From NCBI GenBank assembly GCA_030268105.1, contig BSDZ01000010.1, forward strand, positions 3,076,001-3,140,000: a stretch of DNA of 64,000 nt, in the 5' to 3' direction. Origin of the DNA: Volvox africanus. Lineage: Eukaryota > Chlorophyta > Chlorophyceae > Chlamydomonadales > Volvocaceae. Position numbers and translations under genes: made by a program. This document shows positions 44,953 through 55,743 of the stretch, in pieces (within the stretch, counting starts at the first letter, position 1; every line of letters starts with the position of its first letter). The notes beneath the pieces were generated by a model. The model saw only the letters and a list, made by a program, of their open reading frames with translations. It did not search any database and was not told the DNA's origin.

Positions 44953-45581
44953 CATAGCGTTGCTTAATTGGAAGAGCACTGATGTTCCCGTCAGGAGGTA
45001 TGGGCTCGAATCCCATTGCTGTCACCACGGGTTGTTCGTGGCCTACAGCAACCTGTGGGTATATGGTGGTAAGCCCATCACCAGAAGGCTAGGAGCCGTG
45101 GAAGAGGAGACATTGGACAAATCAGACACTCTGAAGCTGGACACGAAATTGATCAGAGGCTGCTGAGAAAGCATGGCTAGGCCGAACCTCGCACGAGACT
45201 AAGATGAGGGGTGCAGAATTCCCAAGCCGCTGAAGCGGGTCGGAGGGGGCTGAGTACCCTCTGCCAGGACAAGGATGCCGCAAGCACAGGGTGCCATGTG
45301 GTAGTGTGTGATATGGGCGGTGCAGATTTCAGGAGGCCTAGTGTATATGTACAGATGCACCTGACTGACCTGACAAGATGCAAGAACGGGTCGTGTCCCA
45401 CAGCGAGAGTGTGGCGTATGGCCAGCGATAATGGTTCAACGTTGATCGAAGAAGATGGATGATCAACCGAGATAGCGGTGGAGATATGGAGTATAGGGAG
45501 TCCGTGAAGTGTACCCCCTCAGTGCCATCCCCCTTAACACACGCCAGGCTTCGGCCGGAGTAATGTAATAATAATAATAAT
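44953..45581 (+). mobile_element. SINE-like insert with tRNA-like head and (TAA)n tail
   Basis: About 629 bp interrupt the integrase of element D. The first 75 bases fold as a tRNA (44953-45027): acceptor strands CATAGCG and TGCTGTC pair at six of seven positions, the D arm is GCTT/GAGC, the anticodon stem is CTGAT/GTCAG, the T arm is ATGGG-CTCGAAT-CCCAT, and the end is ACCA. Box A (TTGCTTAATTGG) and box B (GGCTCGAATCC) of an RNA polymerase III promoter are in place. The anticodon loop has six bases, so this is not a working tRNA. The far end is TAATG followed by five TAA units. No obvious target duplication; about 16 bp of host sequence seem to be missing. Confidence 0.8.
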
Positions 45582-46769
45582 CCCAGACGAGGGGTGTGCG
45601 ACCAGCATAATTGCGCAACATATCACCCAACGTGCGGTTTGTGCGTTCGGTTTGCCCATCAGTTTGCGGATGGTATGCCGTGCTCAGGTTGACTCGCATG
45701 CCAACTAGCTTGCAGAGCGCTTCCCAAAACTTAGACGTGAATTGCCCGCCACGATCTGATATCACGTTTTTAGGAACGCCGTGCAACCAAACCACATTGT
45801 CAAAAAACAATCGTGCTGTTTGATCCGCAGTGCAGGATGACGTACATGGTGCTAGGTGAACCATCTTAGTTAGGCGGTCAACCATAAAGAACACCGCATC
45901 ATATCCCCCCTCAGTTTTGGGCAGCGTAACTACAAAGTCCATGGAAACACTTTCCCAAGGCGCATTCAGAACAGGCAAAGGTTGTAACAACCCGTGGCCC
46001 TTACCCGACAAAGCCTTGTTGCGCTGGCACAGACTGCAAGCCTGCACGAAGTTCTCCGTATCCTTGGCCAGGCGAGGCGACCAAAACGAGTGCCGCACCA
46101 AGTCAACCATCCGCATGCTACCAGGGTGTCTCGCCAACGGATCTTCGTGGAACCGTGCAAGGATGTCGTGGCGTAGCGCGTCGTCATTCAGAACGACAAT
46201 TTGCATAGCTGTACCCTCCGTCCGTAACCAAAGACCATTCTGTCAACGAAGATGCTCTACGTTGCCTGGTGTAGCGAACCAGGAATCTGCAGCGTAGGCA
46301 GCTTTCAACCGCTCTGCGAGGTCCGAAGCAACCGGCACTTCCTCCCTCCGCGGTCGTAGGACGGGCGCTGCCAAAATTGCAGTGTGTAGCGACGGGTGGC
46401 GACTGAGAGCATCAGCGATATTAATCCGCCCAGCAATGTACTCCCAGGTGCAATCGAACCGAGCTAGATACTCCATCCACCTAGCCTGCCGCCGGTTCAA
46501 TGTTGGGACGCTTTGCAAAAACGTCAAGGGCTTGTGATCAGTTTTCAAAGTAAATGGGCGACCTTCAAGGTAACAGTGCCATTCCTTCAAAGCATGCAGA
46601 GCTGCCAATAGCTCCTGCTCCCTGGTGGTATAACGGGTCTCCGCACCTGAAAACTTCTTACTCGTGAAGGCGATCGGTCGCCCTTAATGCAGCAATACAG
46701 CACCACTTCCATGCACTGAAGCATCAGACACGACCTCCACACGGAATGGTAACGAGTAATCGGGAACGC
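45582..46769 (-). pseudogene. RNase H and integrase core, element D
   Basis: Minus strand, upper end near 46769: RNase H residues with [20 protein letters not shown] and [18 protein letters not shown], then integrase with a [16 protein letters not shown] zinc-finger part, [17 protein letters not shown] (first catalytic Asp), [15 protein letters not shown] (second Asp) and [15 protein letters not shown] (catalytic Glu). TGA near 46252 and other lesions break the frame. It ends at the (TAA)n tail of the SINE-like insert. Confidence 0.87.
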
Positions 46770-47585
46770 TGTTGTACGCGGGTTCGACCACCGTTTGCAC
46801 CGAAGTAGGCCGCAATGCATTCGAGCATTATGAAGCATAATACAATCATATTAGCATGATATACTCGAGTATATCTAGCTAATCAGGCATGCTGCATTAT
46901 CATCTACGACATCATGCTGTCGGTCAACATGTTTGACTCGATGCTGATAATTTATATGCGATCTATCCGTTGGCATTTTATATATCACATAATAATACTT
47001 TAAATATTATTACCTCATTTACGTCATAAACCATACGCGTATGCAAGAATGTGACGATCGTGATGGTTGGGTCGGCAACCGAATATCGATATTCGGACCT
47101 TCGCATATTGCATGCATTGCATCCATTAATATCACGGATGACACGATATTTAGAACAGTGCTACGAAGGTACTCACACTTGAGATCGGAATCCAGTGAGA
47201 CCTGTACTGCACATCGGTATCGCGACGTGATAGGTGTGAGGATGGCCGCCTAGAGACCGAAGTCGGCTCGATGCTACTTTGGACTAAGTACCCATGTACT
47301 TAACTCTATCTAATTTGCATATATACGTCATACTCAAATATATTCGGCCTGAGCTATTCTAGCATCTCTTTTGCAGCTGAGTGATGAACATTGCCTGCGG
47401 GGTCTGACGGCAGACTTCTAATTTGCAACTGAAGAACATTGTAAGTTGAATCTTTCCTTATTGTTGAGTCTTCCGCTGTCCATTACCCGCATTGGATTGC
47501 CTTGCTGTTCGTAAGCTTGGTATGCACTCAGCTAACATCCAGACGTGCAGATCTAATGCATGATTGAAGAAGGAAGGATACAACA
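46770..47585 (+). repeat. Solo LTR, subfamily 2, copy 2 (816 bp) with 5-bp target duplication
   Basis: Starts TGTTGTACGCGGG and ends GGATACAACA. It is flanked on both sides by AACGC (46765-46769 and 47586-47590). The sequence to each side is contiguous pol of element D. A complete LTR with a duplication and no internal region is the mark of LTR-LTR recombination. Confidence 0.92.
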
Positions 47586-48243
47586 AACGCAAGGGTAACA
47601 TCGTCGGCGACGATCCGTTTGAGCTCTTCGAATGCCCGCTGGCACTCGGATGTCCACGATTCAAGTGACACAAAAGCTCCCTTGCGTGTCAAATCTGTAA
47701 GCGGGGCCGCAATGATGGAGTAGTTTACAATGAACTTACGGAAATAATTGGTCAAGCCAAGGAACTTACGTAGCTCCGTGAGGTTCTGAGGCGCGGGCCA
47801 ATCACGAACCACGGCGACCTTCCGCGGGTGCATCTTAATACCAGTGGCCGACACAATGTGGCCCAAATACTCCACCTGAGGCTGCATCCAAAAGCATTTG
47901 GCTCGTTTAGCAAACAATTGCTCCCGCTTCACCACATCGAGCACGAGCCGCAGATGCTCCAAGTGCTCCTCGCGGGTTTTGGAATACACCAAGATGTCAT
48001 CCAAATAACATACAACGAACCTGTCAATAAACGGCCTGAACATGCGGTCCATCACTGCCTAGAACGTCGCGGGCGCATTAGTAAGCCCGAACGATAAGAC
48101 TGTGTACTCGAAGTGACCAAAGGGAGTCCGAAAAGTGGTTTTCGGAATATCAGAGGCAGTGATGCGAATCTGATTGTATCCCTGTTGTAAGTCAATCAAG
48201 GAAAAATAAGCTGAGCCTTTCAGCTTATCAAGCAAGTCGTCAA
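47586..48243 (-). pseudogene. Reverse transcriptase fragment, element D
   Basis: Minus-strand [21 protein letters not shown] (catalytic YLDD near 48000), [32 protein letters not shown] and [19 protein letters not shown] replaces a sense codon just before MDRM (near 48060), compared with element A. It is cut at 48243 by the 5' LTR of element B. Confidence 0.88.
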
Positions 48244-49077
48244 TGTTGTGCCACGGTTTGTTTACCGTCGATGTGCAGGTCGATGTGACGCTACAAGGCG
48301 AAGTGCTGTTTTGATGAACGCATGAACGATCAATGCATATGAATGAACTTGCATGATATAAATGTATTTGTATACATTTATATATGCATTTGGCATGTCA
48401 CCATTATCTATCGTGACATCGCATCATGGCAAATCCGCCTAGCATGCATGAAATCCCGAATCATTGAAGTGCGCATTATGCTCATGCTACGAAACGATAA
48501 GTAATATTATTAGATATAATATTACTTCATTACAGCACACGTTGAGAGCGCCGCACCCGTCGCGATACATGCCTTGCAACCGAATATCGTTATTCGGACC
48601 CTTGCATCATGTGAATGCCAGAAAGGCTTATACGTTGTTATGCTTGGACATCGCCTATACGCAGTAGGGTTGTCACACTTAGGATCGGCCTCCTAGTGTC
48701 AACCGTACAACATCGCGATGCTGCGAGTATAACAGATGCGAGGACGGCTAAGTAAGACAAGACATTCGATACCGGAGAACACTCGTGTGTTCTACACTAT
48801 TACTGCTAATCGCTATCCTACTTAGCCCGAGCTAAGCCTGAACTTCGCTTATCACCGCCGTGTGATGATTGCTTGCTTCCGGCGCTGACAGCAATTTCGT
48901 CCATTGCATCGCTTCGGTCTGTAAGATTGTAAGTTATATCTCTTCTTGTCCTGAAGTCTTCCGTTGTCTCTGTTTGCTCTCACTTGCCATGCTGTACTTG
49001 CAAGTGCTCGCGCATCGGTGTCAAAAGCCTTCAGACGCGCAGATACTTATGAGCAAACACGAAGGAGAGGTACAACA
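48244..49077 (+). repeat. 5' LTR of element B (834 bp)
   Basis: Starts TGTTGTGCCACGG and ends GAGGTACAACA. It is the inverse of the A-element LTR at 49093. It is followed by AATTAGTATCGAGAC, the start of the B leader with the remains of its primer-binding site. The left flank GTCAA (48239-48243) belongs to D and should be one half of B's target duplication. Confidence 0.92.
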
Positions 49078-49087
49078 AATTAGTATC

Positions 49088-49092
49088 GAGAC
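49088..49092. other. Target-site duplication GAGAC (left copy) of element A
   Basis: GAGAC precedes the A-element LTR here and follows the other LTR at 56577-56581. Removing A and one copy rejoins the B leader as ATCGAGAC-AGGTTCG, colinear with the leader of A. Confidence 0.93.
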
Positions 49093-49926
49093 TGTTGTAC
49101 CTCTCCTTCGTGTTTGCTCATAAGTATCTGCGCGTCTGAAGGCTTTCGACACCGATGCGCGAGCACTTGCAAGTACAACAAGGCAAGCGCGAGCAAACAG
49201 AGACAGCGGAAGACTTCAAGACAAGAAGAGATATAACTTACAGTCTTACAGATCGGTGCGGTGCAATGGACGTAATCGCTGTCAGCGCCGGAAGCAAGCA
49301 ATCATCACGCGGTGGTGATAAGCGAAGTTTAGGCTTAGCTCGGGCTAAGTAGAGTAGCATATAGCAATAATAATGTAGAACACACGAGTGTTCTCCGGTA
49401 TCGAATGTCTTGTCTTGCTTAGCCGTCCTCGCATCTGTTATACTCACAGCATCGCAATGCCGTACAATTCACACTAGGAGGCCTATCCTAAGTGTGACAA
49501 CCCTACTGTGTATAGGCGATGTCCAAGCATAACAACGTATAAGCCTTTCCGGCATTCGCATGATGCAAGGGTCCGAATAACGATATTCGGTTGCAAGGCA
49601 TGCATAGCGACGAGTGCGGCGCTCTCAACGTGTGCTGTACTGAAGTAATATTATATCAAATAATATTACTTATCGTTTTATAGCACGAGCATAATGCACA
49701 CTTTAATGATTCGGGATTTCATGCATGCTGGGCAGATTTGCCATGATGCGATGTCGCGATGGATAATGATGACATGCCAAATGCATAAATAAATATATAC
49801 GAATATATTTATATCATGCAAATTCATTCATATGCATTGATCGTTCATGCGTTCATCAAGATAAAACTTCGCCTCGTAGGGTCGCACTGACCTACACATT
49901 GGAGGGAAACGAACCGTAGGACAACA
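49093..49926 (-). repeat. 3' LTR of element A (834 bp)
   Basis: Plus-strand ends TGTTGTACC and GGACAACA, matching 55744-56576 throughout. Contains several short perfect inverted repeats, for example AAGTAATATTAT/ATAATATTACTT near 49640-49675. Confidence 0.93.
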
Positions 49927-49942
49927 ATTATCCCCCCTCCCG
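49927..49942 (-). other. Polypurine tract of element A
   Basis: On the minus strand CGGGAGGGGGGATAAT runs directly into the 3' LTR. This is the normal primer site for second-strand synthesis. Confidence 0.8.
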
Positions 49943-49985
49943 TATGCAGCGTCCTCGCTGCTTCATACAGCATCGACTGCAAGGG

Positions 49986-50162
49986 TCATTGGGCTTGCGT
50001 GGCACGTTTGCGGGCTTCTTCGAGCAGGGGCTTCATGTCCTGCGAGAAGTTGCGTGCAGGTTCCCATGAGTTGTGCTCGCTGGTATACCCTGTCCACTTG
50101 ACCAAGTACTCGTGTACTGTCCGCTTACGTCAGTGTCCGCCCACACGACACGCGCGATAATC
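49986..50162 (-). pseudogene. Chromodomain relic at the end of element A pol
   Basis: After the TAA that ends the pol frame at 50163, the same frame continues with DYRACRVGGH, a TGA, then KRTVHEYLVKWTGYTSEHNS and WEPARNFSQDMKPLLEEARK to a TGA at 49986-49988. YLVKWTGY with the following W-EP is the chromodomain core. It shows that this family, like C, is a chromovirus, with the domain now cut off by two nonsense codons. Confidence 0.82.
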
Positions 50163-52826
50163 TTACACCCGCTCCACATCGTAAAACTTCTGTTTACCAG
50201 CTATCCAGGTCTCGGGAACTGATTCGATCGCTGTGGGGGCGTTAGCAGGCTCAGGGACGGGTTCCTTACCACGATAAGGACGGACAAGCGATACGTGAAA
50301 TGTGGGGTGAATGGTCATATCAGCGGGCAATGCAAGCTCCACAGCCACATTCCCAACCATGCGCACGACAGGATACGGGCCAATCCAGTGGGGTAAGAGT
50401 TTTCGGGATCCGTCGGCCAAGGAACGCAAGTTCTTGGTGCTTAACAACACGAGTTGCCCTTCCGAAAACGTCACATCCTGCTTGGATTTGTTGTAGTATT
50501 CCGTCGTTCGTTGCTGCGCCGCGTCCAAACATGACTTCGCGTCTGTGATTCGGGACATAAAAGACTTGGCAAAAAGCTTAGCAGCAGGCACGTTCACTTC
50601 CAACTCACGCCACACAGGTAGCGCGGGATGAAATCCGTAGTTGAGAAAGAACGGACTTTTGCCTGTAGAGCGGTTAACAGCGTTGTTAAGCGCGAATTCT
50701 GCCGCAGTCAAAAATGTATCCCAAACGAGTGGTGTGTGACCAGCATAATTGCGCAACATATCACCCAACGTGCGGTTTGTGCGTTCGGTTTGACCATCAG
50801 TCTGCGGGTGATACGCCGTGCTCAGGTTGATGCGCATGCCAACTAACTTGCAGAGCACTTCCCAAAACTTAGACGTGAACTGCCCACTGCAGTCCGAGAT
50901 CACGTTTTTGGGTACCCCGTGTAACCGAACCACATTGTCGAAAAACAAATGTGTGGTTTGTTCAGCCGTGCAGGACGATGTGCATGGTGTTAGGTGGACC
51001 ATCTTAGTCAGGCGATCGACCATTACGAACACCGCATCATATCCCCCCTCAGTTTTGGGCAGCGCGACTACGAAGTCCATGGAAACACTTTCCCAAGGCG
51101 CATCCGGGACAGGCAACAGTTGCAACAACCCATGACCCTTACCGGACAAAGCCTTATTGCGCTGGCACAGACTGCATGTCTGTACGAAGTTTGCCTCATC
51201 CTTAGCCAAACGAGGCCACCAAAAGGAACGTTGCACCAACTCGACCAATCGCTTGCTACCAGGGTGTCCTGCTAACAGGTCCTCGTGGAACCGAGCAAGG
51301 ATGTCGTAGCATAGCGCGTCGTCGTTCAGAACGACGATTTGCGTATATGCACCCTCCGTCCGTAGCCAAAGGCCATTCTGCTTGTGAAGGTTTTCTACAT
51401 TAGCCGGCTCCGAGAACCAGGCATCTGCGTTGTAGGCCACCTTCAACCGCTCTGCGAGGTCCATCGCGATCGGCACCTCCTCGTTATGCGGTCGCACGAC
51501 GGGCGCTGCTAAAATTGCAGCGTGTAGCGACGGATGTCGACTGAGAGCATCGGCAATATTCAGTTTACCAGAAATGTACTCCCAGGTGCAGTCGAACCTA
51601 GCTAGGTATTCCATCCACCTAGCCTGACAGCGGTTCAACGTCGGAACGCTTTGCAAAAACGTTAGGGGCTTGTGGTCAGTCTTTAAAGTAAATGGGCGTC
51701 CCTCGAGGTAACAACGCCATTCCTTTAAAGCATGCAGCACTGCCAGAAGCTCCTGTTCCCCGGTGGTGTAGCGAATCTCCGCACCAGAAAACTTCTTACT
51801 CGTGAAGGCGATCGGTCGCCCTTCCTGTAACAATACAGCGCCGCTTCCAAATATTGAGGCATCAGACACAACCTCAACACGAAACGGCAACGAGTAGTCA
51901 GGGAATGCGAGGGTGACATCTTCGGCAACGGTTCGCTTGAGCTCTTCGAATGCCCGCTGGCATTGCGACGTCCATGACTCGAGCGAAACGAAAACGCCTT
52001 TGCGAGTTAAGTTAGTAAGCGGGGCCGCAATGATGGAATATTTTTCAATGAACTTTCGGAAATAATTGGTCAAGCCAAGGAACTTACGCAGCTCCGTGAG
52101 GTTCTGAGGCGCGGGCCAATCGCGAACCACGGCGACCTTCCGCGGGTCCATCTTCACACCGGTAGCCGACACAATGTGACCCAAATATTCCACCTGAGGC
52201 TGCGCCCAAAAGCATTTGGCGCGTTTAGCAAACAATTGCTCCCGCCTCATAACGTCGAGCACGAGCCGAAGATGCTCCAAGTGCTCCTCGCACGTCTTAG
52301 AATAAACCAAGATGTCATCCAGGTAGCAAACAACGAACCTGTCGATAAACGGTCTAAACATTCGGTCCATAACCGCCTGAAACGTCGCTGGGGCATTAGT
52401 CAAACCAAACGATAGGACCGTATACTCGAAGTGACCGAAGGGCGTCCGAAAAGCGGTTTTCGGAATATCAGAGGCAGCGATGCGAATCTGATTATAGCCC
52501 TGTTGTAAGTCAATCGAGGAAAAATAAGCCGATCCCTTCAGCTTATCCAACAGGTCGTCAACGCGTGGCAAAGGGTAGCGATTTTTCACCGTACTCGCAT
52601 TTAACCCCCGGTAATCAATGCACATGCGCAAGGTCCCATCCTTCTTACCGACAAACAAAATCGGTGCAGAATACGGGGATGTGCTGGGGCGTATCATACC
52701 CTTCGCGAGCAAATCCGTCACCTGGCGCTTCACCTCGTCCAGCTCCAATGGACTCAACCTGTACATTGGCCGGGCCGTAGGCTGCGCTCCAGGCATGAGA
52801 GGGATTGTGTGATCAACAGGACGCAT
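50163..52826 (-). CDS. Pol (RT, RNase H, integrase) of Ty3/gypsy element A
   Basis: An 887-codon frame, the longest intact pol stretch in family A/B. RT lies at residues about 20-250, with [15 protein letters not shown] (YLDD) near 168. RNase H follows at about 310-440, with [13 protein letters not shown] and [17 protein letters not shown]. Integrase has the zinc part [16 protein letters not shown], catalytic [24 protein letters not shown] and [11 protein letters not shown] (D, D, E), then the [13 protein letters not shown] module. The second catalytic site reads SDCSGQF where D has SDRGGQF, a likely damaging change next to the Asp. The frame ends early at TAA in VERV, before the chromodomain. 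Its true N-terminus is the readthrough product from gag, but a 7-bp deletion near 52845 now separates them. Confidence 0.9.
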   Translation of the reverse strand: MRPVDHTIPLMPGAQPTARPMYRLSPLELDEVKRQVTDLLAKGMIRPSTSPYSAPILFVGKKDGTLRMCIDYRGLNASTVKNRYPLPRVDDLLDKLKGSAYFSSIDLQQGYNQIRIAASDIPKTAFRTPFGHFEYTVLSFGLTNAPATFQAVMDRMFRPFIDRFVVCYLDDILVYSKTCEEHLEHLRLVLDVMRREQLFAKRAKCFWAQPQVEYLGHIVSATGVKMDPRKVAVVRDWPAPQNLTELRKFLGLTNYFRKFIEKYSIIAAPLTNLTRKGVFVSLESWTSQCQRAFEELKRTVAEDVTLAFPDYSLPFRVEVVSDASIFGSGAVLLQEGRPIAFTSKKFSGAEIRYTTGEQELLAVLHALKEWRCYLEGRPFTLKTDHKPLTFLQSVPTLNRCQARWMEYLARFDCTWEYISGKLNIADALSRHPSLHAAILAAPVVRPHNEEVPIAMDLAERLKVAYNADAWFSEPANVENLHKQNGLWLRTEGAYTQIVVLNDDALCYDILARFHEDLLAGHPGSKRLVELVQRSFWWPRLAKDEANFVQTCSLCQRNKALSGKGHGLLQLLPVPDAPWESVSMDFVVALPKTEGGYDAVFVMVDRLTKMVHLTPCTSSCTAEQTTHLFFDNVVRLHGVPKNVISDCSGQFTSKFWEVLCKLVGMRINLSTAYHPQTDGQTERTNRTLGDMLRNYAGHTPLVWDTFLTAAEFALNNAVNRSTGKSPFFLNYGFHPALPVWRELEVNVPAAKLFAKSFMSRITDAKSCLDAAQQRTTEYYNKSKQDVTFSEGQLVLLSTKNLRSLADGSRKLLPHWIGPYPVVRMVGNVAVELALPADMTIHPTFHVSLVRPYRGKEPVPEPANAPTAIESVPETWIAGKQKFYDVERV

Positions 52827-52846
52827 AGGTGGTAGGCCAGGGATAA

Positions 52847-54040
52847 GACGTCCTCATACTGCGACAGTAGGGCCTCAACCTCAGGATCCACAGAAATCTG
52901 CGCGATGGTGGCACAACAGCCCACCCGCGGCCTCAAAAGCAGTCCGTGGGCACCCTTCCGTAACAAAAGGACGGCCTCCTTACGCCCGATTAGCTCTGGT
53001 TCGATTCGCGCGGCCATTGCGGTCACAGCGAAATTAACCATCAGCACCGCCTCAGCTTCGCCCTCCTTTGGTGTGACATGTTCGAACGACAGGAAAGGTA
53101 CCTTAATCGACAGAGTACCCTTGCACATATGCAGGGTTGCGGTCTCCATGTGGATGCGCGCGCGGTACTGTCGTAATGTCGCAGACGCCATTATGTACGG
53201 TGCAGTCTCTGCTAAGCCCTGCATCACGTACGGCCGGGTCACAACACGCAAAGGGCCTATCGATAGGCTAAGGGTAATCCTGCCCACGATGGGATGCTTA
53301 CCCCCGTCAGCAAGGGTAACCTGTGGACAATCAGACAACTCTGGGGTCAACCCCAGCTCATTCACCTCTGCGACAGAGATGAAGTCGTCGCTGGCACCGG
53401 TGTCAACAAGTGCCTTCAGAGTACGGCCATTCAAACCGATCTGAACCACTGGGACACGGTTATCTACAAGCGACTGCCCAGCAGATAACGTTAGTGCACT
53501 TAGGGCGGGTCCGTAACCTACGGCACCCTCATCAGGAGCTTCGTACCAAACGTCAACCGAGTAGGATGTCCCTGGCCACGGAGCTAGCATACCCTCTCGA
53601 TCCACACCATTAAACAAAACGGTGCCCGGCTCGAACCGGTGGACACACCGCATACCCCTTAACGATGCCTCTGCCTTGTGCCGACAGAAAGCAGGGAGTA
53701 ATACACATGCGGCGGTGCCTGGATATTGACGCCTACATCTCCTGTAAACAGCCAACTGTTCCGACATCTCACGCAGAGACGAGGGGATGAACAAAACCAC
53801 GTGGTTAGACAGATCGATAGACGACAGGGGACGGCGTGGTGTAAACAAATTACACAACGGATCGAAGCAGAGAAGTCCCGTGCGTCCGTCAAGCATGATG
53901 CGTCGCGCAATGACTCGCTCGATGTGTCCAAGTACGCAAGGCAGCAATGCCTTCACGGCTGGCCGTAAGGATGACCACCGACCACGTGTTAGTTCAGAAA
54001 TCCCGGGCGGTGCCCCCTCCACAGGAACCCGGGCAAGCCC
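52847..54040 (-). pseudogene. Protease region of element A, in frame with gag beyond a UAG
   Basis: The frame directly after the gag UAG stays open from 54040 and encodes a spacer of about 200 residues and then an aspartic protease with LVDTGASDDFIS (Asp-Thr-Gly) near 53410. A linker follows, ending YEDV before the RT. At about 52845 seven bases present in element B (CAAAGAT) are missing, shifting the frame. Upstream Leu/Val-rich segments match B with few changes. The relation to gag suggests translation by stop readthrough in the parent element. Confidence 0.85.
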
Positions 54041-55276
54041 CTATTTCGGCTGAGGTACAAACGGCGGCAGCAAAGGGCAATCCTTGGTAGGATGGCTCTC
54101 CGCGCACCGTAGACAAACATTGGCCGCTTTCCGACGCTCGAACTCGGAACGATTGCAATTCCATTTTGGCATAAACGAGTCATCCGTGCGAGTCCGCTTC
54201 GCATTGGGATCAGAGCGCTGTGCGGCTGCCGACGACGGCGCACCACCACGCTTCCTGCTCTTAGCCGGGTCCGAGCTCAGACCTGCTCCTCCTGACCCGC
54301 GGACACCCGAGCTAGCGCCCCCGCGCGCCTGGCGTTGCCGGTTGCTACGTTGCGTCGCGGCAGTAAGCGTGGGGCGGGTCGCTCCGAGTTCCTGGTCGAG
54401 AGCTACAGCTTCCCCAATCGGATCCTGCACTTGCACGGCATTTGCACGAGGGACAGACTTGACTTCTTCCTCACCGGCAAGTAGTCGTATCTCCGTACCC
54501 TTAGCAAAAGTGACCAAGGCATCATACGACTTGATCGGCACCCCAGCCAAGTCAGTAGCGCACCATTGAGCCAAAAATTTCGTCAGGCCTTGCTTAAACC
54601 AAAAGACACGCTCGGTTTCAGTGAGATCAGCAATGGGGGTCACAAGTGCTTCAAAGCGTGACTGGTACGCAGGTACATTTTCACCCCGACGCATGTGGTA
54701 GCTACCGGCCGCCAAAACCTTACGAGCCTCCACATCACGTGCTTGCACCTCAGTAGTGAACCGTGCGAGCAAAGCGGCGATCAACTCGTCAAAAGTATAG
54801 TCGCCCCGGGCGGTGGTCCATTTGCGATACCAGTCCTTCGCTGAGCCCTCGAGGGTGTTACCAACGAAGAGACACCTGATACCATCATTATCACCACCAT
54901 GAACAGCCTGGAGATACTTTTTAGCGTCACGCACGTACGCACGAGTTGCATCGGCTATGCTATGTCCTGGTGTCTTTTCAGTCAGCGAGATATTGAGCCT
55001 AGGAACGGGAATTGACAATCTCATCACCTCAGGGATGTCATCATGCCCTCGAGCTTGAGGTAATGGCAGAACCCTTGGTCCAGCAGTGTTGTCCATATTC
55101 GTATTAACTGCTGAATGCGGCACAATTAAGTGAGCAGGGGTCTGAAGGACAAGGGGCTCTTGAGTGGCTAGCGTGCCAACAGTCTCAAGACCCCTATCCG
55201 GCGCTCTAGCAGCCACAACAAAATCGGGTTGGCTAGCTAGGCTAGTGTGCGGCGTATCGTCGTGTTCCGCGGACAT
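54041..55276 (-). CDS. Gag of Ty3/gypsy element A
   Basis: 411 codons from ATG at 55276 to TAG. The central part is a retrotransposon capsid domain (WYRKWTTARGDYTFDELIAA, then YQSRFEALVTPIADLTETER). The C-terminal third is basic and Gly/Ser-rich with KRGGAPSSAAAQRSDPNAKR. The last 35 residues hold a CCHC-like knuckle CLRCAESHPTKDC, with one residue less than the usual CX2CX4HX4C. It packages element RNA in the particle. Very similar to the B gag. Intact open frame. Confidence 0.92.
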   Translation of the reverse strand: MSAEHDDTPHTSLASQPDFVVAARAPDRGLETVGTLATQEPLVLQTPAHLIVPHSAVNTNMDNTAGPRVLPLPQARGHDDIPEVMRLSIPVPRLNISLTEKTPGHSIADATRAYVRDAKKYLQAVHGGDNDGIRCLFVGNTLEGSAKDWYRKWTTARGDYTFDELIAALLARFTTEVQARDVEARKVLAAGSYHMRRGENVPAYQSRFEALVTPIADLTETERVFWFKQGLTKFLAQWCATDLAGVPIKSYDALVTFAKGTEIRLLAGEEEVKSVPRANAVQVQDPIGEAVALDQELGATRPTLTAATQRSNRQRQARGGASSGVRGSGGAGLSSDPAKSRKRGGAPSSAAAQRSDPNAKRTRTDDSFMPKWNCNRSEFERRKAANVCLRCAESHPTKDCPLLPPFVPQPK

Positions 55277-55727
55277 GGAGCACGAAGCGATACCCTAGGT
55301 TTGCGTAATAGAAGCTGACTTCTATCGCAAAGGCAAGAGTACAAAACGATTCGGTGAGCCTACCGACAGTACTCTTGAGAAGATTCAGTAAACTCAGCAA
55401 GTACTTGCCCAGCTGAGTCCTGATCTCCGTAGTTTGGGCAATGAGAGTCGCCAAATGGTCCGGACGAAAGCCGGTCTCAGTCGCCGCGGCAAGCAATGCC
55501 GGTGCACTGAGATTACCTGCGACTCAGAGCGTACACTTACACAACAAGTGCAGCAATCTAAGCAAAAGCAATTAAACAATTACAAACCGGAAGCGGTGGT
55601 GTCCAAAACGGCGCGGCCTAGGTCTTTGGCAAAAGTATCTAGCGGTCCTCGTGGTTCGTTGCTGGAACTCGCCATAGAAAGAGCCAACTTCCGATTAGAC
55701 AAAGAGAGACAGTTAGGCAACGAACCT
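55277..55727 (-). other. Leader of element A between primer-binding site and gag
   Basis: About 450 bp, alignable to 56577-57031 of B. It contains a 31-codon frame starting MASSS in both copies, and a second stretch (about 55350-55500) whose differences from B fall mainly on third positions of a sense frame. Confidence 0.7.
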
Positions 55728-55740
55728 GGTCTCGCTACCA
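55728..55740 (-). other. Primer-binding site of element A
   Basis: TGGTAGCGAGACC on the minus strand, three bases after the 5' LTR, begins with TGG as expected for pairing with a tRNA 3' CCA end. The primer tRNA would end GGTCTCGCTACCA; I cannot name it. Confidence 0.75.
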
Positions 55741-55743
55741 ATT

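Larger units (their letters stand above)
43348..48243 (-). mobile_element. Ty3/gypsy element D, 3' portion, interrupted
   Basis: Minus-strand element made of RT (47586-48243), RNase H and integrase core (45582-46769), integrase C-terminus plus chromodomain relic (44236-44952) and 3' LTR (43348-44176). It is itself broken by a solo LTR (46770-47585), by a SINE-like insert (44953-45581) and, at 48243/48244, by the 5' LTR of element B. It is inserted in element F. The 5' part should continue beyond the right edge of the window after the rest of B. Confidence 0.88.

Noticed and set aside
44953..45027. A functional tRNA gene
   Set aside because: The anticodon loop has six bases, the first acceptor pair is C-C, and the sequence runs straight into a repeat body with a TAA tail; a tRNA-derived SINE head fits better.
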